DNA from: Seohaeicola saemankumensis
GTDB lineage: Bacteria; Pseudomonadota; Alphaproteobacteria; Rhodobacterales; Rhodobacteraceae
DNA: 64,000 nucleotides
Direction of reading: 5' to 3'
Assembly (NCBI RefSeq): GCF_021021435.1
Contig: NZ_JAINWI010000020.1
Location: 16,598-80,597, forward strand
Position 1 is the stretch's first letter. Every line of letters begins with the position of its first letter. This document shows positions 8,335 through 17,137 of the stretch, piece after piece. The notes under the pieces are model-generated. The model worked only from the letters and a program-made list of their open reading frames with translations. It was not told where the DNA came from and made no database searches. The translations under genes were made by a program, and so were the position numbers.

Positions 8335-9039
8335 ATGAACATCGACAAGACTGCAATCCGCAACGCCTCGACTGTGATCGTGCTGCGTAACCGCCATGAC
8401 GATCCGCATGTCCTGATGGGTCAACGCGGATCAACCGCCGCGTTCATGCCCGATAAATTCGTCTTTCCGGGCGGAGCTGTCGATGATGCGGACCGATCGG
8501 TGCCGCTGGTCACACCCCTGCCCGATCTTTGCGCGGGCCGTCTGTGCGATGATGCGCCGCCCGATCTGGCCAATGCGCTGGCCGCCGCCGCCATCCGCGA
8601 ACTTTGGGAGGAAACGGGCCTTGTGCTGGGGGCCAAGGGCCTTTGGACCAGCCCGCCGCCCGACTGGCAGACCTTCGCGGCGACCGGCCATATGCCTGCT
8701 GCCCATCCGCTGCAATTCGTCTTCCGTGCGATTACCCCACCGGGCCGGCCACGACGTTTCGACGCTCGGTTCTTTCTGGTCGATGCCGATGATCTGGCCA
8801 GCGATCCTGACGATTTCGGCGCCGCCTGTGACGAGCTTTCGCATCTGCAATGGATACCGCTGCCGCGCGTGCGCGAATTCGATCTGCCCTTCATCACCGA
8901 GGTAGTTCTGGCAGAGGTCGCAGCGCGTGCACGCGACACGGAACCGCCCGCAAGCGTGCCCTTCTTCAAGAATTCTGAGGAGGAAAGCCTGTTCCTGCGC
9001 CTTAAAGGATTAGGACCAATGACAGGACGCTCGCACTGA
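8335..9039 (+). CDS. Nudix hydrolase
   Basis: 234 residues. The Nudix helix reads RELWEETGLVLG (88-99), preceded by the conserved GGAVD at 46-50; the spacing between them is longer than in the classic 23-residue box, typical of the alphaproteobacterial subgroup of larger Nudix proteins (CoA- or ADP-ribose-type pyrophosphatases). The Glu residues of REx2EE provide the Mg2+ site. The substrate, a nucleoside diphosphate linked to another group, cannot be named. Its 3' end overlaps the convergent EamA gene by 38 bp, an unusually large tail-to-tail overlap. Confidence 0.85.
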   Translation: MNIDKTAIRNASTVIVLRNRHDDPHVLMGQRGSTAAFMPDKFVFPGGAVDDADRSVPLVTPLPDLCAGRLCDDAPPDLANALAAAAIRELWEETGLVLGAKGLWTSPPPDWQTFAATGHMPAAHPLQFVFRAITPPGRPRRFDARFFLVDADDLASDPDDFGAACDELSHLQWIPLPRVREFDLPFITEVVLAEVAARARDTEPPASVPFFKNSEEESLFLRLKGLGPMTGRSH

Positions 9040-9916
9040 GCAGTGCAATCCCTGCCGCCTCGCGGCGGGTGAGTTTTTCGTTGAAAAACAACACCGAAGC
9101 CGCCAGCGAGAAGATCAGCTCGACCTGTCCGACCGCATTGACATAGGCCGCGTTCTGCAAGGTGAAGGCCGTGAACCAGCACAGGCTTCCCGCCATCGAG
9201 GTGAGGCCGATCCAGACCGCGCGACGCCGCGCTGCGATCACCGCCCCGATCTGTCCCGGCTCGCGCCAGTGTAACCACAGGATCATGGCCATGGTCTGTG
9301 AAGCCGTCACCGCGCCAAGTGTGACCATGGCGCGCAAGAAAGGATCGTCGCTTCCCAGTTCCAGCGAAGCCCCACGATAGGTAACCCCCGAAATGGCGAA
9401 AAGGATACCCGACAGCAGACCAAGCCCTGCCGCACGCGTCGCAATTCGCTGCCACAGATTGCCGGTCAGACCCGGTGTGCCCGACAAGAACAACACGCCT
9501 ACCAGCCCCACCAGAATCGCAGCAAGACCTGCGGCACTGACCCCCTCGCCCAGCACGACAAGCCCGACAAGCGCTGTCTGGACAACCTCGGTCTTTTTGA
9601 AGGTGATGCCGACCGCGAAATTGCGCTGGCGGAACAGCGCGACAACACAGACGGTTGCCAGTATCTGCGCCAGCCCGCCGGTCAACGCATAGGCCCAGAA
9701 AAGACCGCTGAACGCGGGCAAAGCCAGCCCTTGGGTGCCAAGATAGACGGCAACCAGCAGCAAAACCAGCGGGGCCGAATAGACAAAGCGCGCGAATGTC
9801 GCCCCTGCCGTCGACAAAGCCCCCATGCTGAGCTGCTTTTGCAGCATGAAGCGCGCTGTCTGGAAGGCGGCGGCAAGGATGGTGGCGATGACCCATGTTT
9901 CCATGGGCGCACTCAT
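9002..9916 (-). CDS. EamA/DMT family transporter
   Basis: 304 residues with ten predicted membrane helices arranged as two EamA repeats (first about 5-140, second about 160-300). Typical blocks are the end of helix 4 and start of helix 5 (FAVGITFKKTEVVQTALVG) and the C-terminal VELIFSLAASVLFFNEKLTRRE. The family exports amino acids, sugars or other metabolites across the inner membrane; no substrate can be assigned. It starts nine bases after the desaturase stop and is probably in the same transcript. ATG at 9904 is an alternative start. Confidence 0.87.
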   Translation of the reverse strand: MSAPMETWVIATILAAAFQTARFMLQKQLSMGALSTAGATFARFVYSAPLVLLLVAVYLGTQGLALPAFSGLFWAYALTGGLAQILATVCVVALFRQRNFAVGITFKKTEVVQTALVGLVVLGEGVSAAGLAAILVGLVGVLFLSGTPGLTGNLWQRIATRAAGLGLLSGILFAISGVTYRGASLELGSDDPFLRAMVTLGAVTASQTMAMILWLHWREPGQIGAVIAARRRAVWIGLTSMAGSLCWFTAFTLQNAAYVNAVGQVELIFSLAASVLFFNEKLTRREAAGIALLSASVLSLVLIL

Positions 9917-9925
9917 GCCCTCAAA

Positions 9926-10840
9926 TCACGGGCGACGCCAGAGGGGATGCGGTACAGGGTCTTTGGCCTTGAACAGGTAGCGGCGGAACACCTCGGCATA
10001 GGAGGCGAACATATAGCCGTCATTGCGCGCCAGATAGCGGGCGCGATTGGGGAAATACAAAGCCGGCAGCCGGTACCAAGGCAGTTTGGGATGCATGTGG
10101 TGCACGACATGCAGGTTGTTGTTCAGAAACAGAAAAGCCAGCAATCCGCGATCCTCGATGATCACGGTTCGCCCACGCGCGCGCGCATGGGCCTGATGCT
10201 CCAGAAAGGTGCGGATCTTCAGGATCGACAACGCGGCGTAGCTGGACAACACAAACGCCCAGACCGGCATTTGCCCCAGTGCGACCATCCACCATACCAC
10301 CAGCGCCAGCGCCGGAAGATGCCACAACCAACCCGCCAGAACGCGCTTGTCACCCGCACGGATCGCGCGCCAGTCCGATACCATGAACGCCACCTGCCCG
10401 ATCATCGGTCCGATCAGAAGCCGCCCCACCAGCCTGTTGTTCAAGTTCAGCACTGCCTGTTTCAGCGGCGACAGGCGGTTCCAGACGCCCTGATCCAGAT
10501 AATTGCTTTCCGGATCGTCATAGGGATCGGTCAGGATCGAATCCGTGTGATGCGCCAGATGGGTATCGCGGAACCGCTGATAGGGGATGCACAGGGACAG
10601 CGCCGGAAAGACCAGCGCCTCGTTCAGGATACGGCGCTGGAAGGGATGCCCGTGCAGCGCCTCGTGGCAAAGCGAGGAATGCAACACCGCCGCCAGCGTC
10701 ACCATCAGCATGCCCAAGGGCAGGAACCAGACAGCGGCCCATGTCGTGCCAATTCCCCAGACAAGATAGCACAGGCTCAACAGACCAAGTGTCGGCCATT
10801 CCACAGGTTTCGGCAAAACCGGGCGCGGGGCAATTTCCAT
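9926..10840 (-). CDS. Membrane fatty acid desaturase
   Basis: 304 residues with the three histidine boxes of membrane-bound desaturases: HEALHGH, HLAHH and HVVHH, separated by hydrophobic segments that would form the usual four-helix membrane core. It would insert a double bond in an acyl chain, probably of a phospholipid or acyl-CoA/ACP; a beta-carotene-type hydroxylase-like activity cannot be excluded. It is divergent from an XRE-type regulator (about 100 bp between starts), a likely controller, and is followed by the EamA transporter gene. Confidence 0.85.
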   Translation of the reverse strand: MEIAPRPVLPKPVEWPTLGLLSLCYLVWGIGTTWAAVWFLPLGMLMVTLAAVLHSSLCHEALHGHPFQRRILNEALVFPALSLCIPYQRFRDTHLAHHTDSILTDPYDDPESNYLDQGVWNRLSPLKQAVLNLNNRLVGRLLIGPMIGQVAFMVSDWRAIRAGDKRVLAGWLWHLPALALVVWWMVALGQMPVWAFVLSSYAALSILKIRTFLEHQAHARARGRTVIIEDRGLLAFLFLNNNLHVVHHMHPKLPWYRLPALYFPNRARYLARNDGYMFASYAEVFRRYLFKAKDPVPHPLWRRP

Positions 10841-10927
10841 TTTTACCTACGGTGAGTGTGCGCTTCAGCGGTACTGCGCGCCGCTGTCTGTGTGAATTCT
10901 GAATATGATTAACAAAAGACGACAACT

Positions 10928-10941
10928 GTGATAGTTATCAC
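10928..10941 (+). promoter_or_regulatory. Candidate operator: perfect palindrome upstream of the XRE regulator
   Basis: GTGATA-GT-TATCAC ends three bases before the ATG at 10945. The hexamer CGACAA recurs around it (near 10919, 10949, 10961 and 10967). Position fits autorepression by the XRE protein and control of the divergent desaturase gene; this is inference. Confidence 0.45.
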
Positions 10942-10944
10942 CGT

Positions 10945-11805
10945 ATGCGACAAATTATCGACAAACGACAACGTGCGATCCAGTTCCGCCAGCGCCTTGC
11001 CACGGCGATGGACGCGAAACATCTCAGCCAGAGCGCGCTGGCCCGTCAGATCGGCGTTGACCGCTCGACCCTGTCGCAACTTCTGGGCGGTGACGGGGCG
11101 CGCTTGCCCAATGCACAAGTCGTCGGCGAATGCGCGGCGGCGCTGGGTGTCTCGGCCGATTGGCTGCTATCCTTGTCGGACAGGCCCGAAAGTGCCGCCG
11201 ATCTGATGGCGACATCGCTATCGCTGACCGAGGCCCCCCGCGCGCTAGTGGACGAACAGATTTTCAGCTGGCACCGCGAGGCTGCGGGTTACAAAATCCG
11301 CCATGTGCCCGCTGCATTGCCCGACATGCTCAAGACCCAAAGCCTGCTGGAATGGGAATATAGCCCCCATCTGGGGCGCACCACGACACAGGCGATCAAT
11401 GCCTCTCAGGACCGACTGAACTGGATGCGGGGGGCGCATTCGGATTACGAGATCGCCCTGCCCTTGCATGAGATGGACAGCTTTGCCTGCGGCACCGGCT
11501 ATTACAGCGGCCTCGCGGAGGAGTTGCGGATGGAACAGATCGACAGGTTCCAGTCCCTGCATGATCAGTACTACCCCGGCCTGCGGCTTTATCTCTTCGA
11601 TGCGCGCCGCGTCTATTCGGCGCCCATCACGATTTTCGGCCCGCTTCTGGCCGTTCTCTATGTCGGGCGCAATTACGTAGCCTTCCGCGATAGCGAAAGG
11701 GTTCAAGCCTTCACCCGCCATTTCGACCATCTGGTGCGCGAGGCCGCAATTTCCCCGCGCGACCTGCCCGCATACCTTGGCAAGTTACGCGCCGGCATCG
11801 TTTGA
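10945..11805 (+). CDS. XRE/HTH-type transcriptional regulator with C-terminal sensor-like domain
   Basis: 286 residues. An N-terminal helix-turn-helix (about 20-75) contains LSQSALARQIGVDRSTLSQLL followed by VVGECAAALGVSADWLLSL. The remaining 200 residues form an uncharacterised domain with aromatic and charged residues (YYSGLAEELRMEQIDRFQSL, LYLFDARRVYSAPITIFGP). Divergent transcription from the fatty acid desaturase gene and a perfect palindrome at its own start suggest that it controls itself and membrane lipid unsaturation. The ligand is unknown. Confidence 0.83.
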   Translation: MRQIIDKRQRAIQFRQRLATAMDAKHLSQSALARQIGVDRSTLSQLLGGDGARLPNAQVVGECAAALGVSADWLLSLSDRPESAADLMATSLSLTEAPRALVDEQIFSWHREAAGYKIRHVPAALPDMLKTQSLLEWEYSPHLGRTTTQAINASQDRLNWMRGAHSDYEIALPLHEMDSFACGTGYYSGLAEELRMEQIDRFQSLHDQYYPGLRLYLFDARRVYSAPITIFGPLLAVLYVGRNYVAFRDSERVQAFTRHFDHLVREAAISPRDLPAYLGKLRAGIV

Positions 11806-11843
11806 CCACAGCAGCGCTTCATCTTGCCAGACACATGCGAACT

Positions 11844-13343
11844 CTAACTCTGACGCGGATCACCCACGGCACGGCCCATCCCTTGGGGCCGGTCCAGCGC
11901 GGCATGGGCCTGCGCCAGCCTGTCCAGAGCCGCCCTGATCTGCGGGGCCGGATCACTGGCGCGACGCGTGCCCAGATCGACATGGACCAGCATATGCTCT
12001 GCCGTGGCCAGCACACGCGCGCCCGATCGCATCTCGTGCCAAAGCTGCATCCGCTTTCCCGTCGCGGATAGCAGCGTGGTGCGGATCTCCAGCGCGGCCC
12101 CTGCTGTCACTTCGTCCAGATGGCGGATATGCGTCTCGACCGTGAAAAAACTACCACCTGCCGCGATATAGGCCGCATCGCAGCCCACTATTTCCATCAC
12201 CCGGTCGGTCGCATTGCCGAAGGCGTGCAAATAGCGGGCCTCGGTCATGTGGCCATTGTAATCCAGCCAGTCCAGAGGCACAGCCCGCGCCACTGTCAGC
12301 AGCGGTTGTGTCAGGTCAGCCAGATCGTCCAGCCGCCGCACCAGACCCGATGCCGCCTCGCGGCTGGCATCATGGGCATTCTGGAGGGCACCCGCGCCCC
12401 AGTCCCTTTCAGCCAGACTCCGCATGATCCCCACCATATTGCGGTCGCGGATACGCTCCAACTCGCGGATCGTGTGCATGCCCGATTGTGTATCGGACTG
12501 GTCTGCGACCCTGTCGATCAATTCATCGGTCAGGTCGGGCACATCGGTCAGCTTGGTCCAGGGCCATTGCAGGCAGGGGCCGAACTGGGCGATGAAATGG
12601 CGCATACCGGCCTCGCCGCCTGCGATACGGTAGGTCTCGAACAGACCCATCTGCGCCCAGCGCAGACCAAAGCCGTAGCGGATCGCGTTGTCGATCTCTT
12701 CCGTTGTGGCGATCCCGTCGCGCACCAGCCACAGCGCCTCCCGCCAGACGGCTTCCAACAGTCGGTCTGCGATATGGGCGTCGATCTCGCGCCGCAGATG
12801 CAGAGGCATCATGCCCAGCGAGGACAGGATCGCACGGGCGCGGGCTGTCATATCCTCGGGGTTCGCCTCTGTTGTAACCAGTTCGACCAGCGGCAACAGA
12901 TAGACAGGGTTGAACGGATGGGTCACCACGATCTGTTCGGGCCGCGTGGCGCATCCCTGCAACTCGGACGGTTTGAAACCCGATGTGGACGAGCCGATAA
13001 TCGCATCCCGCGCGCAATGGGTTTGCAGAGTCTGGAACACCTTGCGTTTGAGGTCCAGCCGTTCGGGCACGCTTTCCTGTATCCAGCTTGCGCCCGCCAC
13101 CGCATCGGACAGGGTTGTATGAAAGCTCAATCTGCCCTCTGGCGGCAAGGCCACATTGCCTAGTCCGGGCAGAGCGAGTCGGGCATTGTCCAGCACATGG
13201 TTGATCTTGCGCTCGGCCTCGGGATCTGGGTCGAAGACCCGCACATCCCAGCCATTCAGCAAAAAGCGTGCGGCCCAGCCACCGCCAATCACGCCCCCGC
13301 CAATAATCGCGGCCGTGCCGCGCTGGTCGTGCTGATCCACCAT
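11844..13343 (-). CDS. lcdH: Carnitine 3-dehydrogenase fused to a hotdog thioesterase
   Basis: 499 residues. The N-terminal Rossmann part (GGGVIGGGWAARFL, 15-28) and THPFNPVYLLPLVELV with the active-site His define a 3-hydroxyacyl-CoA-dehydrogenase-like fold of the L-carnitine dehydrogenase type, oxidising carnitine to 3-dehydrocarnitine with NAD+. After about residue 370 comes a 4HBT hotdog domain starting with VPLDWLDYNGHMTEARYLHA. In fused enzymes of this kind the thioesterase is thought to hydrolyse betainyl-CoA made by the BKACE enzyme. Here a BKACE gene is in the same operon, so one transcript could take carnitine to glycine betaine. The start at 13343 overlaps the lipocalin stop as TAATG; an upstream Met at 13385 is less likely. 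Confidence 0.87.
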   Translation of the reverse strand: MVDQHDQRGTAAIIGGGVIGGGWAARFLLNGWDVRVFDPDPEAERKINHVLDNARLALPGLGNVALPPEGRLSFHTTLSDAVAGASWIQESVPERLDLKRKVFQTLQTHCARDAIIGSSTSGFKPSELQGCATRPEQIVVTHPFNPVYLLPLVELVTTEANPEDMTARARAILSSLGMMPLHLRREIDAHIADRLLEAVWREALWLVRDGIATTEEIDNAIRYGFGLRWAQMGLFETYRIAGGEAGMRHFIAQFGPCLQWPWTKLTDVPDLTDELIDRVADQSDTQSGMHTIRELERIRDRNMVGIMRSLAERDWGAGALQNAHDASREAASGLVRRLDDLADLTQPLLTVARAVPLDWLDYNGHMTEARYLHAFGNATDRVMEIVGCDAAYIAAGGSFFTVETHIRHLDEVTAGAALEIRTTLLSATGKRMQLWHEMRSGARVLATAEHMLVHVDLGTRRASDPAPQIRAALDRLAQAHAALDRPQGMGRAVGDPRQS

Positions 13344-13858
13344 TACATCGCCCCTTCGAGTTGCGCCAAATCGTATCCGTACCAATTCAGGATTTCGCGC
13401 GCGGCGCGCAACCTGTCAGGCGCGGGTGTGGCGCTGCGGTCCAGAATGAAAGCACGCGATCCCGAGGGCGTTCCCAGAACAGCCGTGCGGAACCCTTCAT
13501 CCACCCAGAGCACCCATAGCTCCTCGGCCTGCGCCTCGCTGCCCGTAGCGCGCAACCGCCCCGGCGCTGGCTGATCATAGACCTGCCGCCGCGTCACGCC
13601 ATCTGCCTCTGTTATGTCGGCGACCAGTTGTCCTGTCGTGGCAAGACGGTAGAGATGCGTTTGTGGCGTAATCCCCTGACCGGATTGCATGAATTCGGCA
13701 ACCCGCACCCATTCCCCCAGAAAACGCGGAATCTCGAAACGCGAGATCGAGGCGAAAGGCGCTGACGGATCACGGAACCCCCGTTCGGCCACAGGGGCTG
13801 TGCAGGCCAGCAGCGCGGTCAGGACCGCAAGAAGGCCAAACGCGAGAATTCCCCTCAT
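13343..13858 (-). CDS. Lipocalin-family lipoprotein
   Basis: 171 residues. A lipoprotein signal (LAVLTALLAC) puts the acylated Cys at residue 19. The mature part has the lipocalin first-strand signature FLGEWVRVAEF and ends with the conserved helix region RLRAAREILNWYGYDLAQLE, similar to bacterial Blc-type lipocalins that bind lipids or other hydrophobic ligands at the outer membrane. It sits inside the carnitine operon: its ATG overlaps the BKACE stop (ATGA) and its stop overlaps the dehydrogenase start (TAATG). That tight coupling suggests a job linked to carnitine or acyl-carnitine, but this is inference. Confidence 0.8.
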   Translation of the reverse strand: MRGILAFGLLAVLTALLACTAPVAERGFRDPSAPFASISRFEIPRFLGEWVRVAEFMQSGQGITPQTHLYRLATTGQLVADITEADGVTRRQVYDQPAPGRLRATGSEAQAEELWVLWVDEGFRTAVLGTPSGSRAFILDRSATPAPDRLRAAREILNWYGYDLAQLEGAM

Positions 13859-14769
13859 GCGCCCACCGGCGCGCGCTTGACCAGCCCCAGTTTCGCGCGC
13901 AGTTCGGCAGGGGTCATCACCCTGGCGCCCATGCGCTCGACGATCCCCACCGCCCGCTCGACCAATTGCGCGTTGGTGGCCAGTGCACCCTTGTCCAGCC
14001 AGAGGTTATCCTCAAGCCCAACGCGCACATGCCCCCCTGCCAGCACGGCAGCAGCGGCATAAGCCATCTGGTTGCGCCCCAGCGAGAAGGCGGAAAAGGT
14101 CCAGTCCTCGGGGACGTTGTTCACCATCGCCATGAACGTGTTCAGGTCATCGGGCGCGCCCCACGGCACGCCCATGCAAAGCTGCACAAGGGCCGGGGCA
14201 TCCAGAATGCCCTCGGATACCAATTGCTTGGCCAGCCACAGATGGCCGGTGTCAAAGGCCTCGATCTCCGGCTTCACACCCAGATCGGTCATCATCCGGC
14301 CCATGGCCCGCAGCATCCCGGGCGTGTTGGTCATGACGTAATCGGCTTCGGCGAAATTCATCGTGCCGCAATCCAGCGTGCAAATCTCGGGCAGGCATTG
14401 CGCGATATGGGCGACCCGTTCTGCCGCACCGACCATGTCGGTGCCCGCCGCCAGCGGAAACGGCGCGTCCGTGCCGCCGAACACGATATCGCCGCCCATC
14501 CCAGCGGTCAGGTTCAGCACGACATCGACATCCGCGGCGCGGATCAGGTCTGTTACCTCACGGTAAAGATCCAACCTGCGCGACGGCGCGCCGCTGTCGG
14601 GATCGCGCACATGGCAATGCACGACAGCGGCACCTGCACGGGCGGCATCAATCGCGCTGTCAGCAATCTGGCGCGGGCTGCGCGGGACATGCGGGCTGCG
14701 ATCCTGCGTTGCCCCCGATCCGGTTACGGCACAGGTGATGAAAACCTCGCGGGTCATGGCAAGCGGCAT
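13855..14769 (-). CDS. BKACE family beta-keto acid cleavage enzyme (DUF849), probably 3-dehydrocarnitine-specific
   Basis: 304 residues of the beta-keto acid cleavage enzyme family, zinc-dependent TIM barrels that react a beta-keto acid with acetyl-CoA. The metal-binding pair is in VVHCHVRDP near residue 50, and the blocks LNLTAGMGGD and GHVRVGLEDNLW are typical. Next to a carnitine dehydrogenase-thioesterase fusion, the expected reaction is 3-dehydrocarnitine plus acetyl-CoA to betainyl-CoA plus acetoacetate. It is the first gene of the operon and overlaps the lipocalin start by four bases (ATGA). The start at 14769 (MPLAMTREVF) is preferred over 14799; 14757 is also possible. Confidence 0.85.
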   Translation of the reverse strand: MPLAMTREVFITCAVTGSGATQDRSPHVPRSPRQIADSAIDAARAGAAVVHCHVRDPDSGAPSRRLDLYREVTDLIRAADVDVVLNLTAGMGGDIVFGGTDAPFPLAAGTDMVGAAERVAHIAQCLPEICTLDCGTMNFAEADYVMTNTPGMLRAMGRMMTDLGVKPEIEAFDTGHLWLAKQLVSEGILDAPALVQLCMGVPWGAPDDLNTFMAMVNNVPEDWTFSAFSLGRNQMAYAAAAVLAGGHVRVGLEDNLWLDKGALATNAQLVERAVGIVERMGARVMTPAELRAKLGLVKRAPVGA

Positions 14770-14870
14770 GGATGGCTCCTGTCTGGCCGGAGGCTGCAAA
14801 CACCCCTGGTTCGCCGCAACCTAAGGGGCTGCGGGCAGGCGGTGCAAGCCCCTTGCCAAGGCGATATGTG

Positions 14871-16130
14871 TCAAGGCATTTTCAACCGCCGCACCGCCCA
14901 CCAGCTTGCCGCCGCCATTACGCCGGCCGTGCCAAGACACAAGGGAACGCCCCCGATCTGGTAGGACAGGCCGGATAGCAGCGTGCCCAACAACCGCCCT
15001 GCCGCGTTGGACATGTAGTAGAAACCCACATCCATTGTCACGCGCTCGGCACTGGTAAAAGCAAGGATCAGATAGGAATGCACCGCCGAGTTGATCGCGA
15101 AGACAAAACCGAAGGCCAGCAGCCCCGCCACAAGGGTCAGCGTTAGCCAGTCGGCAGGCGTGCCCGCCAGCCAGGCGAGCCCCGCCAGCACCAACGGAAT
15201 CGGCACCAGCAGTCCCGCCCATCTGATCGCCTGCGCCACGATCTGCTCTTCCGGTTTGGTCGCGGCCCGCAACAGGCTTGGCGCATTGGCCTGCACGGCC
15301 CCGTAAGCGATGATCCACAGCGCCATAAAACCGCCGATCAGGAAGAACGCGGCCCTTGCGCCCTCGGGGGTGCCATCGGACAGGACGGACTGGAAATAGA
15401 TCGGGATTCCCACCACAAACCACACATCGCGCGCCCCGAACAGGAACATCCTTGCCAGTGAAAGCCGGTTGATCCGCCTGTCTTTGGACCAGACCTGCGA
15501 GAATTTAGCGTCCTTGCGCCCTGCGGGCAGACCTGCGGGCATGAACAAGGCAACCGCGATCAGGATCGTCAGCAGCACAGCCGCAATCGCCCAGACCGCC
15601 GGAACAAAGCCCACCCATCCCAGCAAGGCCGCCCCCAGAAAAAAGCCGCCCCCCTTGACCGCGTTTTTCGATCCGGTCAGCAGCGCCACCCAGCGGAACA
15701 ACCCGCCATCCTCTTTGGGGGCCAAGACCTTGACCGCCGATTTCGACGCCATCTTGGACAGATCCTTGGCCACACCCGATGCCCCTTGCACCGCCATGAC
15801 AAAAGCAACCGAGGCAGCAACACTCCAGCTTGGATCAAGCTGGGCCAGCGCCGCCAGCGCCGCGATCTGGATGGCCAGACCCGCATAAAGCGTCACCGTC
15901 AGACCGAAACGCGCAGCAATCCAGCCTGCCGACAGGCTGGTGACGATGCCTGCCACCTCGTAGAGCAGAAACAGCCATGCCAGTTGCACAGGGCTGAAAC
16001 CGAGGCTGTTGAAATGCAGCAGCACCAGCATCCTGAGCGCCCCGTCCGACAGCATGAAAGCCCAATAGGCCGCCGTCACCGTTACATAGGCGCGCAAACC
16101 GTCGGGAGCGGCTTTTTCGGTCACGCTCAC
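14871..16130 (-). CDS. arsJ: ArsJ-type organoarsenical efflux MFS transporter
   Basis: 419 residues with about twelve membrane helices. Signature stretches are [40 protein letters not shown] and [14 protein letters not shown], as in ArsJ. ArsJ is proposed to export 1-arseno-3-phosphoglycerate, formed by a dedicated GAPDH from arsenate and glyceraldehyde 3-phosphate. The GAPDH gene lies directly upstream and the ArsJ GTG start at 16130 overlaps its stop (GTGA). Choosing 16130 gives the N-terminus [11 protein letters not shown]; a start at 16184 would lie inside the GAPDH gene. Last gene of the ars operon. Confidence 0.9.
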   Translation of the reverse strand: MSVTEKAAPDGLRAYVTVTAAYWAFMLSDGALRMLVLLHFNSLGFSPVQLAWLFLLYEVAGIVTSLSAGWIAARFGLTVTLYAGLAIQIAALAALAQLDPSWSVAASVAFVMAVQGASGVAKDLSKMASKSAVKVLAPKEDGGLFRWVALLTGSKNAVKGGGFFLGAALLGWVGFVPAVWAIAAVLLTILIAVALFMPAGLPAGRKDAKFSQVWSKDRRINRLSLARMFLFGARDVWFVVGIPIYFQSVLSDGTPEGARAAFFLIGGFMALWIIAYGAVQANAPSLLRAATKPEEQIVAQAIRWAGLLVPIPLVLAGLAWLAGTPADWLTLTLVAGLLAFGFVFAINSAVHSYLILAFTSAERVTMDVGFYYMSNAAGRLLGTLLSGLSYQIGGVPLCLGTAGVMAAASWWAVRRLKMP

Positions 16131-17137
16131 ATCGCCTCTGCGACCATGCGGGCGATATCGGCCATACGGCAGGTATAGCCCCATTCATTGTCATACCAAG
16201 CGTAGATTTTGACCTGCGTGCCATTGATTACCATCGTGGATGGCGCATCAATAATCGCCGAGCGCGGATCGCCGCGATAATCGCAGGACACCAGCGGGCG
16301 CGCTTCATAGCCCAGAATGCCCTTCAGCTTATCCTCGGACGCGGCTTTGAACAGCGCGTTCACCTCCTCGGCGGTCGTGGCGCGCTCGACCTCGAAAACG
16401 CAATCGGTGATCGAGGCATTCAGCAGCGGCACGCGCACTGCATGTCCGTTCAAACGGCCCTTGAGTTCCGGATAGATCAGTGTGATCGCCGTGGCGCTGC
16501 CAGTTGTCGTCGGGATCAGGTTCATCAGCGCGGACCTTGCGCGACGCATATCCTTGGCGGGACGATCCACAATCGTCTGCGTATTGGTGACATCATGGAT
16601 TGTCGTGATTGATCCGTGCCTTATGCCCAGTGTCTCATGCAGAACCTTGACCACAGGGGCCAGACAGTTCGTCGTGCAACTGGCTGCCGTTACCAGATCA
16701 TGCTGCGCCGGATCGAAAAGGTGGTGATTGACCCCGTAGACCAGATTGAGCGCCCCGCCATCCTTGACGGGCGAGGATACGATCACCTTTTTGACCCCCG
16801 CCGCATAATAGGGCGCGACCTTATCGGCGGTCTTGAACACGCCGGTGCAATCCAGCACCAGATCCACGCCCATTGCGGCCAGCGGCAGATCCTCGATCCG
16901 CTTATGCGCGGTGACCTGCATACGCTGCCCGTTCAGGGTCAAGCTGTCGGCGTCATAGGCGATTTCGCCTTGCCAGCGACCTTGTACGCTGTCGAATTCC
17001 ATCAGCAGCGCATGCTGTTCCGCCGTGCCGGACGGATCGTTGAGCAGGACAATCTGCCCCTGCGCGGGATTGTCCGCCAGCGCACGCAACAGCAATTTAC
17101 CGATCCGGCCAAATCCGTTCAGGGCAATACGGGTCAT
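16127..17137 (-). CDS. gapdh: ArsJ-associated glyceraldehyde-3-phosphate dehydrogenase
   Basis: 336 residues: Rossmann motif [14 protein letters not shown] at the N-terminus, catalytic Cys154 in [10 protein letters not shown], and the C-terminal [19 protein letters not shown]. Being between arsRC and arsJ, it is most likely the arsenic-pathway enzyme that uses arsenate in place of phosphate to make 1-arseno-3-phosphoglycerate for export, not the central glycolytic GAPDH. Both ends are four-base overlaps with its neighbours (ATGA with arsRC, GTGA with arsJ), so the three genes form one coupled operon. Confidence 0.92.
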   Translation of the reverse strand: MTRIALNGFGRIGKLLLRALADNPAQGQIVLLNDPSGTAEQHALLMEFDSVQGRWQGEIAYDADSLTLNGQRMQVTAHKRIEDLPLAAMGVDLVLDCTGVFKTADKVAPYYAAGVKKVIVSSPVKDGGALNLVYGVNHHLFDPAQHDLVTAASCTTNCLAPVVKVLHETLGIRHGSITTIHDVTNTQTIVDRPAKDMRRARSALMNLIPTTTGSATAITLIYPELKGRLNGHAVRVPLLNASITDCVFEVERATTAEEVNALFKAASEDKLKGILGYEARPLVSCDYRGDPRSAIIDAPSTMVINGTQVKIYAWYDNEWGYTCRMADIARMVAEAM

